DNA of 64,000 nt from CBDCWT01 sp965223305. GTDB taxonomy: Bacteria; Planctomycetota; Planctomycetia; Pirellulales; Pirellulaceae. Of the stretch, positions 10,101 to 17,768 are shown one piece after another (positions within the stretch are counted from its first letter, which is position 1; every line of letters starts with the position of its first letter). Under the pieces are notes generated by a model. That model was not told the origin of the DNA, made no database searches, and was given only the letters and a program-made list of their open reading frames with translations. The translations under genes were made by a program, and so were the position numbers. The DNA lies in contig CBDCWT010000088.1 of the NCBI GenBank assembly GCA_965223305.1, forward strand, positions 310,001 through 374,000, in the 5' to 3' direction.

Positions 10101-10893
10101 CGTCCCGGGAGGACACATTCCGGAAACACTCGCGCGGCTGACCGGTTGCCTGACAGATCCGCGCTACGCCCCATTGTTAATTGAAGTGATCGAGCGGATC
10201 GAGGGAGACGAGAGACTGAACGAGGTCTATTCCACGGACGAGTATGCCACGTCCCTGTTCGAGTACCCGGACGAGTCGAGAGAGTTTGTCGAACAACGCA
10301 TCCGCCTGGGAGATGGAGAATACCTCGCGAACCCAAGACCCGAGTATGTCCCGGCCGTCCGACAAATGCTCGAGCGCGACGATCTTGCCATCTGGTCTAT
10401 CCACGCTGCTGTACGCTACTTGTGGGACACAGGAACTCCGGAGGCGCAGGAAACTTTATCGCAGCTTTATGAGCGACCGCTCCCGAGTGTTCCGGAACGT
10501 GATCTTGTGAGACTTTATCTGCTCGAAGCGCTGGCTCACTACGGAGACCACCGCGGTTTCCCGGAGTCATTCGCGACGCTGGTAGCGCTTGCCGAGCCCG
10601 GCGACGCTCCTAGCAACTCCCGTGAGCGTCGGAAGTGGCGACGAGCCCTAGAGAAGAAGCGTGAGTACGCGCTCGACGTGTTTGGACGAGCTCAGACGGC
10701 CGCCGTTGTTGAGTTCATAGCTAATCAGGCAGATTCGACAGAGGGGCCCGTGCGTCTGGCAGCGTTACAAGTCTTGGGCGAGTTACGCCGACTCCCCGAC
10801 TCGCTCACTCCGATCGTGCGAGCCTGGTCGACTGATGAGGGTAACGACGCAGTTGCAATCAACGCCAGGAAACTCCTCAGTCGTCTGCGATAG
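7144..10893 (+). CDS. Secreted HEAT-repeat protein of unknown function
   Basis: A 1249-residue protein starting at the ATG that follows AAGGAGG. Residues 1-22 (MLRNVSVVAIVVISLGSGCW) form a signal peptide; the cysteine near its end is in a poor lipobox context, so lipoprotein status is uncertain. Residues ~25-520 contain repeated beta-rich segments built on the pattern W-VPLRIDxVS; the phrase occurs twice, near residues 197 and 477, which suggests two copies of one domain. Residues ~860-1245 carry HEAT-like alpha repeats (for example LGFAGDPRAVEVLSALLHH, then SVRNDVAISLGLLGNDAGI). No catalytic motif was recognised. Such repeats normally hold partners, so a periplasmic scaffold is an inference. 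Confidence 0.75.
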   Translation: MLRNVSVVAIVVISLGSGCWAQTTSAPAADALVAKLSAQHSGWLRAPGNSLQSLAYNYHLGNDDRRVELVKGVSGGGRALWHGTTLTTGLHWLLAGPDRFDVEVQEIDETGDDSPSHWRLVATLKDAGENLSIVAGNGISGSWRGYFSHGAKSVTIDLDSRTGLPISEVAGRTRFEYHQWEETGSGRWVPLRIDIVSGRQHYRMHFGWHQQAVWLLTHAESITTDKTERIAWVSDVKVNDQHVIADATTAQAEQKRNRDLLQTMIDHNLRWLQPEPMFETLEYRFHMPWPNVTETCIVQREGPAVFELSQDGYGKKASALGDWKAVLANGTYASANRADRWAAPQQLKRRRNRPLYSEQLRRYALTGCQFDLPLFELPRVLSQTRLDVADGQWEGTPCHVVTMNVPGSYLGCGTMLGFTSWSYVHHLYPAYEVLYIDKRRNVPIHETFVSRRDDRRFEIDFKRYVEIEAGQWVPLRIDLVSDGYFSCRYDFQLIEKQQWLLKKAKSWFDPRERIRGVIRDVKVDQPTPLTKTVVKTVRDYEELFRSDPAGGSTLEIPTLKFELGKKTSLGLVELVFTLDPAGELILVCTADEAAIPLDQRMSVILLDDQNRLVQAANTQFSLESGRMTASLHFGSSAALANVRRYAVAGFALADGSRSEPATLLRVRRPASTEKSERPRPLVADDSGKTRVIDVTLNRNEAGNTAAVVRFASDDRMNGFELDVSVAAFDTQGQLLATAAKSGQLIVRARIAEETWELPLPEDVDLDAVAHVLVGISRGRTFTAPMGSTWGTYLTQYPIYSIEELLAADHPGCWRTGLQELDRRLREETLRRGLLDGPRDWKDQVAENKTHTDKLQPYVDRLLQIVAAAEQPTVLSAAARLLGFAGDPRAVEVLSALLHHQNESVRNDVAISLGLLGNDAGISQIEAAILASEPLGGSNRKAWRNQTDAMIAAVSIRNEASIELVRKCMLQAIDHIAVVIHDEGGKSVPGGHIPETLARLTGCLTDPRYAPLLIEVIERIEGDERLNEVYSTDEYATSLFEYPDESREFVEQRIRLGDGEYLANPRPEYVPAVRQMLERDDLAIWSIHAAVRYLWDTGTPEAQETLSQLYERPLPSVPERDLVRLYLLEALAHYGDHRGFPESFATLVALAEPGDAPSNSRERRKWRRALEKKREYALDVFGRAQTAAVVEFIANQADSTEGPVRLAALQVLGELRRLPDSLTPIVRAWSTDEGNDAVAINARKLLSRLR

Positions 10894-11019
10894 TCGGCGG
10901 CTAGGGTGTGTTCGGTAGCGCACAAAGTGACCCAGCGTGATGCCGGGATATCAGCCGCTGGGCGTTAGCCCACGGTTCCTACAAAACCGGATGCTAACGC
11001 ATTCCGGCTGATTCGTTTG
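10894..11019. repeat. REP-like repeat family B, intact copy
   Basis: From 10950 the sequence reads ATCAGCCGCTGGGCGTTAG, then CCCACGGTTCC, then AACCGGATGCTAACGCATTC and CGGCTGATTCGTTTGT. CAGCC/GGCTG and GCGTTAGC/GCTAACGC pair as an imperfect hairpin. This copy is the uninterrupted counterpart of 43421-43669, where a MITE splits the same sequence. Full or partial copies also occur near 13677, 14051, 26695, 63435, 63542 and 63970. Bases 10894-10949 hold nothing recognised. Confidence 0.8.
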
Positions 11020-11046
11020 TCCGAAAACAAACCCGGTCATGATTAG

Positions 11047-11220
11047 CCCGGATTATTCATTAAGATCGTGGCGAGAGGTTGTAAGTACGTTCGTGGCAAG
11101 GAAGGCGAGCAATTCTTCCGCAGGCGTATTGAAGCAATACGTCGAGGGAGAATTGTGAAGCATGACGAAGCCACGGATGGACTTACGACCTCGCAGCAGA
11201 TCGCTCATGAATAATTCGGG
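11047..11220. mobile_element. 174-bp palindromic MITE, copy 1
   Basis: The element begins CCCGGATTATTCAT and ends ATGAATAATTCGGG, giving near-perfect terminal inverted repeats. A 12-bp subterminal repeat GAGGTTGTAAGT is inverted as ACTTACGACCTC (one mismatch). The centre folds as CGTATTG-AAG-CAATACG, and most of the element is one long imperfect palindrome. It is flanked by TTAG at 11043-11046 and 11221-11224. The second copy (43440-43613) has the same length and differs at about four bases. No coding capacity, so a non-autonomous element moved by a transposase encoded elsewhere is inferred. Confidence 0.85.
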
Positions 11221-11264
11221 TTAGGGCCGCTGGTTCCGGTCTGCGGTCGTGCAGGAGACAATTC

Positions 11265-13544
11265 GTGGCATCTGTGCATGAAGTTCTAACCGCAGGAATC
11301 CAGCACCATCAGGCTGGTGACCTGAGAGCAGCGGAACAGATGTACCGGCGTGTCTTGCAACAGGACAGCCAAAACGCCGACGCGCTGCATTTGCTCGGCG
11401 TCATCGCTCTACAAGTTTCCAAACACCAGCTGGCGCTTGACCTCATCCAGCAAGCGACTGCGATCAATGCGCACGAAGCCACCTACTGGTGCAACCTTGG
11501 AGCGGCTTTTCAGGGACTCCACCGCTTAGACGACGCGATTGCCGCTTTCCGGCGCGCCTTGAAACTGAGGCCAGACTTCCCCGAAGCACATAGCAATCTC
11601 GCTGACGCTCTACGGGAAAGCGGAAGCTTGGAAGAAGCGCTCTTGGCCTGCCAGCGAGCGATCGAGTTGAACCCGAATTCCGCCGAATCACATTGTGTGC
11701 GGGGCACCGTGTTGAGAGAGCAGGGAGAGTTGGAGGAGGCGCTGGCTTGTTTTCGGCATGCCCTGCAGCTGTCACCAAAGCTCTCCCGCGCGCACATCGG
11801 GCTGGGCACCACACTCCGGCACCAGGGGAAGCTGGGTGAAGCGCTCGCTGCTTGTCAGCGAGCCTTCGAACTGACCCCTGACTTCTCGGCCCATGGCAAC
11901 CTGGGCAACGTCTTGAGAGATCAAGGCCGGCTTGAGGAAGCGCTCGCTCATCACCAGAGCGCTGTACGGCTGAAGCCCAACTATCCGAAAGGGCATACCA
12001 ACCTGGGCATGACCGTGCAGATGTTAGGCGATCCGAGCGCAGCGGCGGCCTGTTATCAGCGAGCTCTCGAGCTAGATCCAAATTGCGTTGAAGCCCACAT
12101 CAAACTGGGGACGGCCCGTAAAGAGCAGGGCCAACAGGCAGAAGCGCTGGCCTCGTTTCGGCGCGGGTTGGACTTGGATCCGAACTCTGTCGAGGCACTC
12201 TCGCAGCATGTTCATTTGCAAATGCACAGTTGCAGCTGGGACGACTTGGAAGACAACATCTCTCGCCTGAGAAGAGCCGTTGTCGAGGAGCAGCAGTGGG
12301 TATCTCCCTTTGTGTTTCTGACGTTGCCAACTTCGCCCACCGAACAGCGCCGGTGTGCGCAATTGCATGTCGAGCGAGTGCTGCACCCCAACCCTCGCTT
12401 CGATTTCACCCAACGCCCGGGAGATCGTCTAAGACTCGGCTATTTGTCGGCTGACTTCCGCAAACACCCTGTGGCGAGCGCCTTGGTGGAGATCTTCGAG
12501 CAACACGACCGAGCTCGTTTCGAGGTTACAGCCTATTCGTTTGGTCCGGACGACGAGAGCCCGCTGCGCGAGCGGCTAGTCAAGGCTTTCGATCGGTTCG
12601 TCGACATCCGATCGTTCTCCTACGACCAAGCCGCTCGGCGAATCCACGAAGACGGAGTCGATATCTTGATCGACTTGATGGGCTACACCGGCAGCGCGCG
12701 GACGCAGATCCTGGCTATGCGACCGGCTCCGGTTCAAGTCAACTTCCTAGGATATTCGGGGACACTCGGAGGGGATTTTGTTGATTACATCGTCGTCGAT
12801 GACTTCGTAGTCCCGGCAGAACATCGCGACGCCTTCACCGAACAGCTGATCTATATGCCGGGATCCTACATGGCCAACGACAGCCAACGCCCAGTAAGCG
12901 CACAGCGCCCATCACGGTCTGAGGCCGGTCTGCCCGAAACGGGGTTCGTGTTTTGCGCCTTCAACCAGGGCTACAAGATCACTCCACAGGTGTTCGATGT
13001 TTGGATGCGCCTGCTGGCTCGAGTTCCGCATAGCGTTCTCTGGCTGCTGGAGTACAATTCGCTGGTCGTCGCCAACCTAAAACGGGAAGCTGAAGAGCGC
13101 GGCGTCGATTCGCAGCGGCTGGTCTTTGCCCAAAAGCTTCCGCAACCCGAACATTTGGCGCGTACCAAGAACGCGGATTTGTTCTTGGACACCTGGCCGG
13201 TGAACGCCCAAACTACCGCTACGGACGCGCTGTGGGTTGGCTGCCCGTTGCTGACATGCCCTCAAGCGCCGTTTATATCCCGTGTAGCGGGTAGTCTGTT
13301 GCGAACGGTCGGGCTGCCGGAATTGATTGCCGAATCACCTGAAGAATACGAGCGTCTGGCGGTCGAGCTGGCTAGCGACGGAGAACGTCTGGATTCCCTA
13401 CGAGCCAGGTTGAACGAGGCGAGGACAACGTCGATGCTGTTTGATGGAACTCGCTTCGCGCGCGACTTGGAACAAGCCTACGAGCACATGTGGCAGGTCT
13501 ACTCGTCGGGTAGACCACCCGAGCCGTTTGCTGTCCCGAAGTAG
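11265..13544 (+). CDS. TPR protein with GT41 (O-GlcNAc transferase-like) catalytic domain
   Basis: 759 residues from a GTG preceded by AGGAG seven bases upstream. Residues ~5-320 are about nine tetratricopeptide repeats (for example AEQMYRRVLQQDSQNADAL, EEALACFRHALQLSPKLSRA). Residues ~385-750 match the GT41 catalytic region of the SPINDLY/OGT group: LRLGYLSADFRKHPVASAL carries H401, and FNQGYKITP carries K571, the positions equivalent to the conserved His and Lys of human OGT. The family transfers GlcNAc (or fucose) from a nucleotide sugar to Ser/Thr of proteins; bacterial substrates are mostly unknown. There is no signal peptide, so a cytoplasmic site is expected. The gene stands alone, just after the MITE. 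Confidence 0.88.
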   Translation: MASVHEVLTAGIQHHQAGDLRAAEQMYRRVLQQDSQNADALHLLGVIALQVSKHQLALDLIQQATAINAHEATYWCNLGAAFQGLHRLDDAIAAFRRALKLRPDFPEAHSNLADALRESGSLEEALLACQRAIELNPNSAESHCVRGTVLREQGELEEALACFRHALQLSPKLSRAHIGLGTTLRHQGKLGEALAACQRAFELTPDFSAHGNLGNVLRDQGRLEEALAHHQSAVRLKPNYPKGHTNLGMTVQMLGDPSAAAACYQRALELDPNCVEAHIKLGTARKEQGQQAEALASFRRGLDLDPNSVEALSQHVHLQMHSCSWDDLEDNISRLRRAVVEEQQWVSPFVFLTLPTSPTEQRRCAQLHVERVLHPNPRFDFTQRPGDRLRLGYLSADFRKHPVASALVEIFEQHDRARFEVTAYSFGPDDESPLRERLVKAFDRFVDIRSFSYDQAARRIHEDGVDILIDLMGYTGSARTQILAMRPAPVQVNFLGYSGTLGGDFVDYIVVDDFVVPAEHRDAFTEQLIYMPGSYMANDSQRPVSAQRPSRSEAGLPETGFVFCAFNQGYKITPQVFDVWMRLLARVPHSVLWLLEYNSLVVANLKREAEERGVDSQRLVFAQKLPQPEHLARTKNADLFLDTWPVNAQTTATDALWVGCPLLTCPQAPFISRVAGSLLRTVGLPELIAESPEEYERLAVELASDGERLDSLRARLNEARTTSMLFDGTRFARDLEQAYEHMWQVYSSGRPPEPFAVPK

Positions 13545-13820
13545 CGGTGTTCCGGTCCCTCACCCTGACCCTCTCGAGTTTGTGCAGCATCGGCTTCACC
13601 CTCCCGCTCGGAGGCTGTGCAGCTTTTACCCTTCATGCAATCCACCAAACTCTGCGAGTTCGGCTATGCTCCAAAATCAGCCGCTGGGCGTTAGCCCACG
13701 GTTCCCCCCCTCTCCGGCCCTTCGGGCCGACTCTCCCCGAAGGGGAGAGTGAAGAAACACAAATCACCCACTAACCTAAAAGCTGCACAGCCTCCTTGCG
13801 GGAGGGTCGGACGCATAGTC
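13545..13820. repeat. Repeat block: REP-like family B plus GC-rich hairpin, copy 1
   Basis: Bases ~13631-13793 contain, in order: ATGCAATCCACCAAACTCTG; a family B half-element (CAGCCGCTGGGCGTTAGCCC at 13678-13697); the hairpin GGCCCTTCGGGCC; the hairpin CTCTCCCCGAAGGGGAGAG; and ACCCACTAACCTAAAAGCTG. The same order recurs at ~14010-14204. No gene was found in this stretch. Confidence 0.75.
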
Positions 13821-14002
13821 GTAGGCCGGGACAAGCGGCAGGAAAGACGGCGGCTTCTGACAAGAGGTAACGCCGCGCCGTTCCGGCGGCACCAGGCTCG
13901 ATGCACTCCGTGTTGGTTGCCTAACCGGCGCGTGCCGGAACTGCGCGGCGGGAAAATCGTAGGCTGATAGAAGCTCCTTTTGCGCCGCTTGTTCCGGCCT
14001 AC
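13821..14002. repeat. Inverted-repeat-bounded element, family D
   Basis: GTAGGCCGGGACAAGCGGC (13821-13839) and GCCGCTTGTTCCGGCCTAC (13984-14002) are inverted repeats with 18 of 19 matching. Inside, CGCCGCGCCGTTCCGGCGGC (13871-13890) is shared exactly with 37249-37268, where a shorter relative also begins with GTAGGCCGGAACCAGCGGC. The interior shows no gene with recognisable features. Confidence 0.7.
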
Positions 14003-14281
14003 CCGTGCTTCATGAAATCCGCCAAACTCTGGCGAGTTCGGCTACGCTCCAGATCAGCCGCTGGGCGTTAGCCCACGGTTCCTCAGCGAAACCGACTCGA
14101 TAGCGTCCGGGGACGGCTCCCCCCTCTCCGGCCCTTCGGGCCGACTCTCCCCGAAGGGGAGAGTGACGAAAGACGAAATCACCCACTAACCTAAAAGCTG
14201 CACGACCTCTCTCCCGGAGAGCGAACAGACCGAAGCTGCTACGCGGACTGTTTCTCTTGGTTTGAGACGAAGTCTAGTCCG
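14003..14281. repeat. Repeat block, copy 2
   Basis: Bases ~14010-14204 repeat the arrangement of 13631-13793, with an extra insert (AGCGAAACCGACTCGATAGC, then GTCCGGGGACGG) between the REP-like half and the GC-rich hairpins. Bases 14047-14158 are also present as an inverted copy at the window's right end (63893-64000). Nothing else is visible up to the stop codon of the next gene. Confidence 0.7.
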
Positions 14282-15718
14282 TCAATCGGCCCTTGCTCCG
14301 ACCTCAGACTTTGGGATCGAATATCGGTTGCCCAGCAGATTGTCCACGAACAGGTTACCAGTGCCACCAATAACCCGCAGAGAGAACGAGTTGTCGGTAG
14401 CAATCTGAGATTGAATCAGGCAATCCGACACCCTGCTGTGGGTGACATTCTCGAGCAACAGACCCGTGGTCGAACTATCCGAAATCGTAGAATTCACGAT
14501 GTTGAAACGGCTGCAGTCCTGGACGAGTACCGACGCGGGCTCGGCAATCGAGCCCTGAATGTGGTTGCCACTAAAAGTACAGCCATCTGAGTTAGAAAAC
14601 ACCAGCCCGTTTCTAGATTGAGCGCCATCGCCGTAGTGATACCGCGGATTACGATCGAACACGTTGTTGGCAACGACGAGCCCGTCGACATCATGAACTC
14701 TTAGATTGTGCTGGTACCCCTTCCACATCGTGTTTCCTGTGACCGCGACGCCCCGTGTGTGTGCCAGATCGACGTTAATCTGTACGTCGGACAACACATT
14801 ATCTGCAATCGTGATGTTGCCGTGTCGAGTCTCTGATGTAAAGGGCCGCGGGTTACTTTCTCCATTGATGCGGATGTTCGCAGAGCCTGGCGCTTCGTGT
14901 GAGTGCTGGATGGTGCAACCCACAATTGCCACTTCGCCAATCGAGCCTCCGGTCGAATCGAGCAATACGTTCGCAGTCGGCGCGGAGTCCGGCCCTCCCA
15001 TGTTGCCTTCGATGTCACAGCTGCCAATGTGGATGTTACGCACGTCGCCTCCACGAACTACAACACCACCTGCCGCGTTGTAGCTAATGTGACTTCCGAC
15101 AATGTTCGACTGATGAAGGTTGACGCGATCGTAGAACACGCCGGCACCACTATTCTCGTAGAGATGGCAGGCGGAGATCAGCACATTACGATTTCGCTCA
15201 ACGAGATGGATACCATGCAGTGCTTTGCGGATCACAGTGCGGGTAACCGTCAACTGCATCGTGCCTGTGGCCTCGATACCACTGGCCTTCGCATGCGCAC
15301 CGACGATCTCTATGCCGTCGACCATCGGCGTCCGTTGATTCCGCCAGACGTTCTCCCGAAACGTGCTGGGTCCTGCAGTTCCTTCGTGTGTGCCGATAAA
15401 GCGAAACGCGGGTCCCGGCCCCGCCATCACGATGCGGGCCGGGCCGTCGCCGACGATCGCTGTGCGTCCTACTCGATCGAGTTCGATCGTGATCGTCTTG
15501 CTGAGGCGATAGTCACCCCTCGTAAATCGTATCGTCCCGCTGCCCGCATCAACCGCCTTTTGAATCGCCATCGTATCGTCAGTTCGGCCGTCCCCGACGG
15601 CACCGTGCTGCTTGACCGTCTTGGGCAGAGGGGCATCGTCCGCCACGGCAAGGCAAGCGGTTGCGAACAGGCAGACGACTGCGAGTACAGCACGCGAGAA
15701 TTCGTTGTTCGTTGTCAT
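14282..15718 (-). CDS. Secreted right-handed parallel beta-helix protein (pectate-lyase-like fold)
   Basis: 478 residues from the ATG at 15716-15718, preceded on its strand by GGAGG with a 10-base spacer; the frame is open further upstream but that region does not look coding. Residues 1-27 (MTTNNEFSRAVLAVVCLFAT, then ACLAVADDA) form a signal peptide. Next comes the start typical of glycan-acting beta-helix proteins, VKQHGAVGDGRTDDTMAIQKA, followed by short beta-helix rungs rich in G-N-T/V (for example ISACHLYENSGAG, VAVTGNTMWKG, VVANNVFDR). Likely periplasmic or extracellular polysaccharide binding or cleavage. Catalytic residues cannot be assigned by eye, so lyase, hydrolase or epimerase activity is open. 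Confidence 0.8.
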   Translation of the reverse strand: MTTNNEFSRAVLAVVCLFATACLAVADDAPLPKTVKQHGAVGDGRTDDTMAIQKAVDAGSGTIRFTRGDYRLSKTITIELDRVGRTAIVGDGPARIVMAGPGPAFRFIGTHEGTAGPSTFRENVWRNQRTPMVDGIEIVGAHAKASGIEATGTMQLTVTRTVIRKALHGIHLVERNRNVLISACHLYENSGAGVFYDRVNLHQSNIVGSHISYNAAGGVVVRGGDVRNIHIGSCDIEGNMGGPDSAPTANVLLDSTGGSIGEVAIVGCTIQHSHEAPGSANIRINGESNPRPFTSETRHGNITIADNVLSDVQINVDLAHTRGVAVTGNTMWKGYQHNLRVHDVDGLVVANNVFDRNPRYHYGDGAQSRNGLVFSNSDGCTFSGNHIQGSIAEPASVLVQDCSRFNIVNSTISDSSTTGLLLENVTHSRVSDCLIQSQIATDNSFSLRVIGGTGNLFVDNLLGNRYSIPKSEVGARAD

Positions 15719-15962
15719 GTGAATATTGCCTCCGCGCGAATCCCGAACTGAGAGCGACCGATCAGCGTCGAGTATACGCACGCACGCCTGGCTGGTATAG
15801 GCACAGCCGTCGCGACGCTCGCCCTGCCGCACTGGGTAAGGCCGATGGTCTGAGATCCCATCTTCCGCGCGATTGAAGAGGCGGACGGTATCGAGTAGTT
15901 TGAGTGTCCTGCATCGGCAGTGGATCGCTTCGATACTCATCGCGAGTCACACACCACGCCTT

Positions 15963-17168
15963 ATGAACCGTAGCTGCCTTGTTTGTCGGGAAAACGAGTT
16001 GGAGCTCTTGCTGGACCTGGCTGCTCAGCCGATCAGCAACCGATTTCCGGAGCGTACTGAAGACGACTTTGAGCGACACCGGCTGCAGTTCGGATGTTGT
16101 CGTTGCTGTGGTGTGGCACAGCTGATCGATCCGCCGCCGCCTGCGTTGATCAGGCCTCGCGTTGACTGGATACGCTACAACGAACCGGAGTCTCACTTGG
16201 ACGACTTCGTGGACTGGCTGACCCAACTCCCCGACATTCACCAAGATTCACGATTCCTCGGCTTAACCTATAAGGAAGACTCGACACTCGATCGACTCAG
16301 GGATCGAGGCTACCGAAACTGTCATCGACTGGACCCCGCAGATGACTGGGGAGTCAGCGATCCCTCGTCGGGCTTGGAGACGTATCAGGAGAGGCTAACC
16401 CCCGCCTGGGTTGCTGACTCGGCGCGGTATCAACAAGCAGATGTTGTGATTGCCAGGCACGTACTCGAGCACGCACAAGACCCGCGCACGGCGGCTATGG
16501 CTCTCTCAGACCTGGTGCAGCCAGGGGGTTACCTCGCTGTCGAAGTCCCTGACAACTCTCGGATCTTCGCCAACCGTGAAGTCTGCTTCCTGTGGGAAGA
16601 GCATGTGCTGTACTTTACGCCGGCAACGCTCGATCGCGCGTTGCGGCGGTTCGGATTGGCGGTGATCTGGTCCCACAGCTACGAGTACACCATCGAGAAC
16701 GCACTGGTCTGTGTAGCACGCGTCGAGGCGAAGAAGACGCCTGTTGTTCACGATCCGGCGGCGTCGACGGCCTTCAAAGAAGCGGCCTCGCTCGTCTCCG
16801 ACTTCGCGACCGAACGACAACTGGTACAGCAAACGCTGGCACGTCTGGCAAGGGACAAGGGACCAATCGCGGTCTTCGGTGCCGGGCATTTGGCAGGAAA
16901 GTTCATCAATTTCTACGATGTCGCTGCCTCCGTCGAGTTTGTGGCGGACGACCACCCGCATAAGCAGCACACACTGATGCCCGGCAGCAGGCTGCCCATT
17001 CGTCCCGGATCACATCTGGTCGAATCGGGAGTAGGATTGGTGTTGCTGAGTGTGAATCCGGATAGTGAGGCGAAGATCATTCGCAAGTTTGGCACCGATG
17101 TCGACACGCGAATCGAGTTTGGCTCGATTTTTCGTTCCAGTGGTCGGACTTTTCTAAATATCTCTTGA
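15963..17168 (+). CDS. Two-domain sugar C-methyltransferase-like protein with degenerate SAM motif
   Basis: 401 residues from the ATG at 15963. The N-terminus carries a four-cysteine zinc site (CLVC near residue 6, CCRCCG near residue 44) as in the putative zinc-binding domain of sugar C-methyltransferases. The middle matches the late methyltransferase motifs (DVVIARHVLEHAQDP, LVQPGGYLAVEVPD). The C-terminal third (IAVFGAGHLAGKFIN and VEFVADDHPHKQHTLMPGSR) matches the companion domain of that family. The usual glycine-rich SAM motif I is absent; its place reads RFLGLTYKEDSTLDRLRDRG. The gene is 13 bases upstream of the cupin gene, so the two are probably one operon. Role in deoxysugar or surface glycan modification is inferred. 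Confidence 0.75.
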   Translation: MNRSCLVCRENELELLLDLAAQPISNRFPERTEDDFERHRLQFGCCRCCGVAQLIDPPPPALIRPRVDWIRYNEPESHLDDFVDWLTQLPDIHQDSRFLGLTYKEDSTLDRLRDRGYRNCHRLDPADDWGVSDPSSGLETYQERLTPAWVADSARYQQADVVIARHVLEHAQDPRTAAMALSDLVQPGGYLAVEVPDNSRIFANREVCFLWEEHVLYFTPATLDRALRRFGLAVIWSHSYEYTIENALVCVARVEAKKTPVVHDPAASTAFKEAASLVSDFATERQLVQQTLARLARDKGPIAVFGAGHLAGKFINFYDVAASVEFVADDHPHKQHTLMPGSRLPIRPGSHLVESGVGLVLLSVNPDSEAKIIRKFGTDVDTRIEFGSIFRSSGRTFLNIS

Positions 17169-17181
17169 GCGACGTTCAACG

Positions 17182-17715
17182 ATGTCTATGCTGCCCCAGC
17201 CGTGGCGAAGGGAGAGCTACGCCGTCTACTACACCGATCGCCTACTCGGTGGACTCGACGAAAAAGCTATCTCGTTCTTGGCGGACAACTTGCCGAACAC
17301 GCCTCGGCAGCGCCTTCGAATATGCACGCATATCAATGTCGACGCTCCCTTTCAGGAGATGATCATCGCGTTGGGCGCCGCCGGCTACGTTCGACCACAC
17401 CGCCACCCTGACAAAGTCGAGAGCCTGCACGTCATTAAGGGCGCGGCTGTGCTTGTCTTTTTCGATCTGGACGGCCGCATTGTCGAGCACCTTCGGCTGG
17501 GCCCCTACGAATCCGGCGCCTGTTGGTACTACCGTATCGGTGAGCCGATCTACCACACCCTGTTGCCTCAATCCAACTGTTTTATTTTCCATGAAAGCAC
17601 GACCGGGCCGTTCGAGAAAGGCGATACCGAGTTCGCTGATTGGGCGCCTGATGAGACCGACCACGACGTGGTGGCCGCCTACGTCAAAACCCTGCAAAGT
17701 CAACTCGATCTGTAA
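17182..17715 (+). CDS. WbuC-like cupin-fold protein
   Basis: 177 residues. The centre holds a cupin metal site (YVRPHRHPDKVESLHVIKG, residues ~70-90), with a second histidine region at PIYHTLLP and the closing segment CFIFHESTTGPF. WbuC-type proteins sit in O-antigen and exopolysaccharide clusters; their precise chemistry is not settled. Thirteen bases separate it from the methyltransferase-like gene and 53 from the reductase gene downstream, so a three-gene glycan operon is likely. Confidence 0.8.
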   Translation: MSMLPQPWRRESYAVYYTDRLLGGLDEKAISFLADNLPNTPRQRLRICTHINVDAPFQEMIIALGAAGYVRPHRHPDKVESLHVIKGAAVLVFFDLDGRIVEHLRLGPYESGACWYYRIGEPIYHTLLPQSNCFIFHESTTGPFEKGDTEFADWAPDETDHDVVAAYVKTLQSQLDL

Positions 17716-17768
17716 TCACACAACCATCACCTAATTTCGATCGAAGTCACGCAACTCGCGAGAGGCAT

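Noticed and set aside
13676..13760. Possible CRISPR-like repeats because of tandem short repeats
   Set aside because: The repeats are palindromic intergenic elements, irregularly spaced, without uniform spacers or cas genes.
14903..15751. 282-residue plus-strand frame opposite the beta-helix gene
   Set aside because: Antisense of a gene with a signal peptide and beta-helix repeats; no domain of its own.
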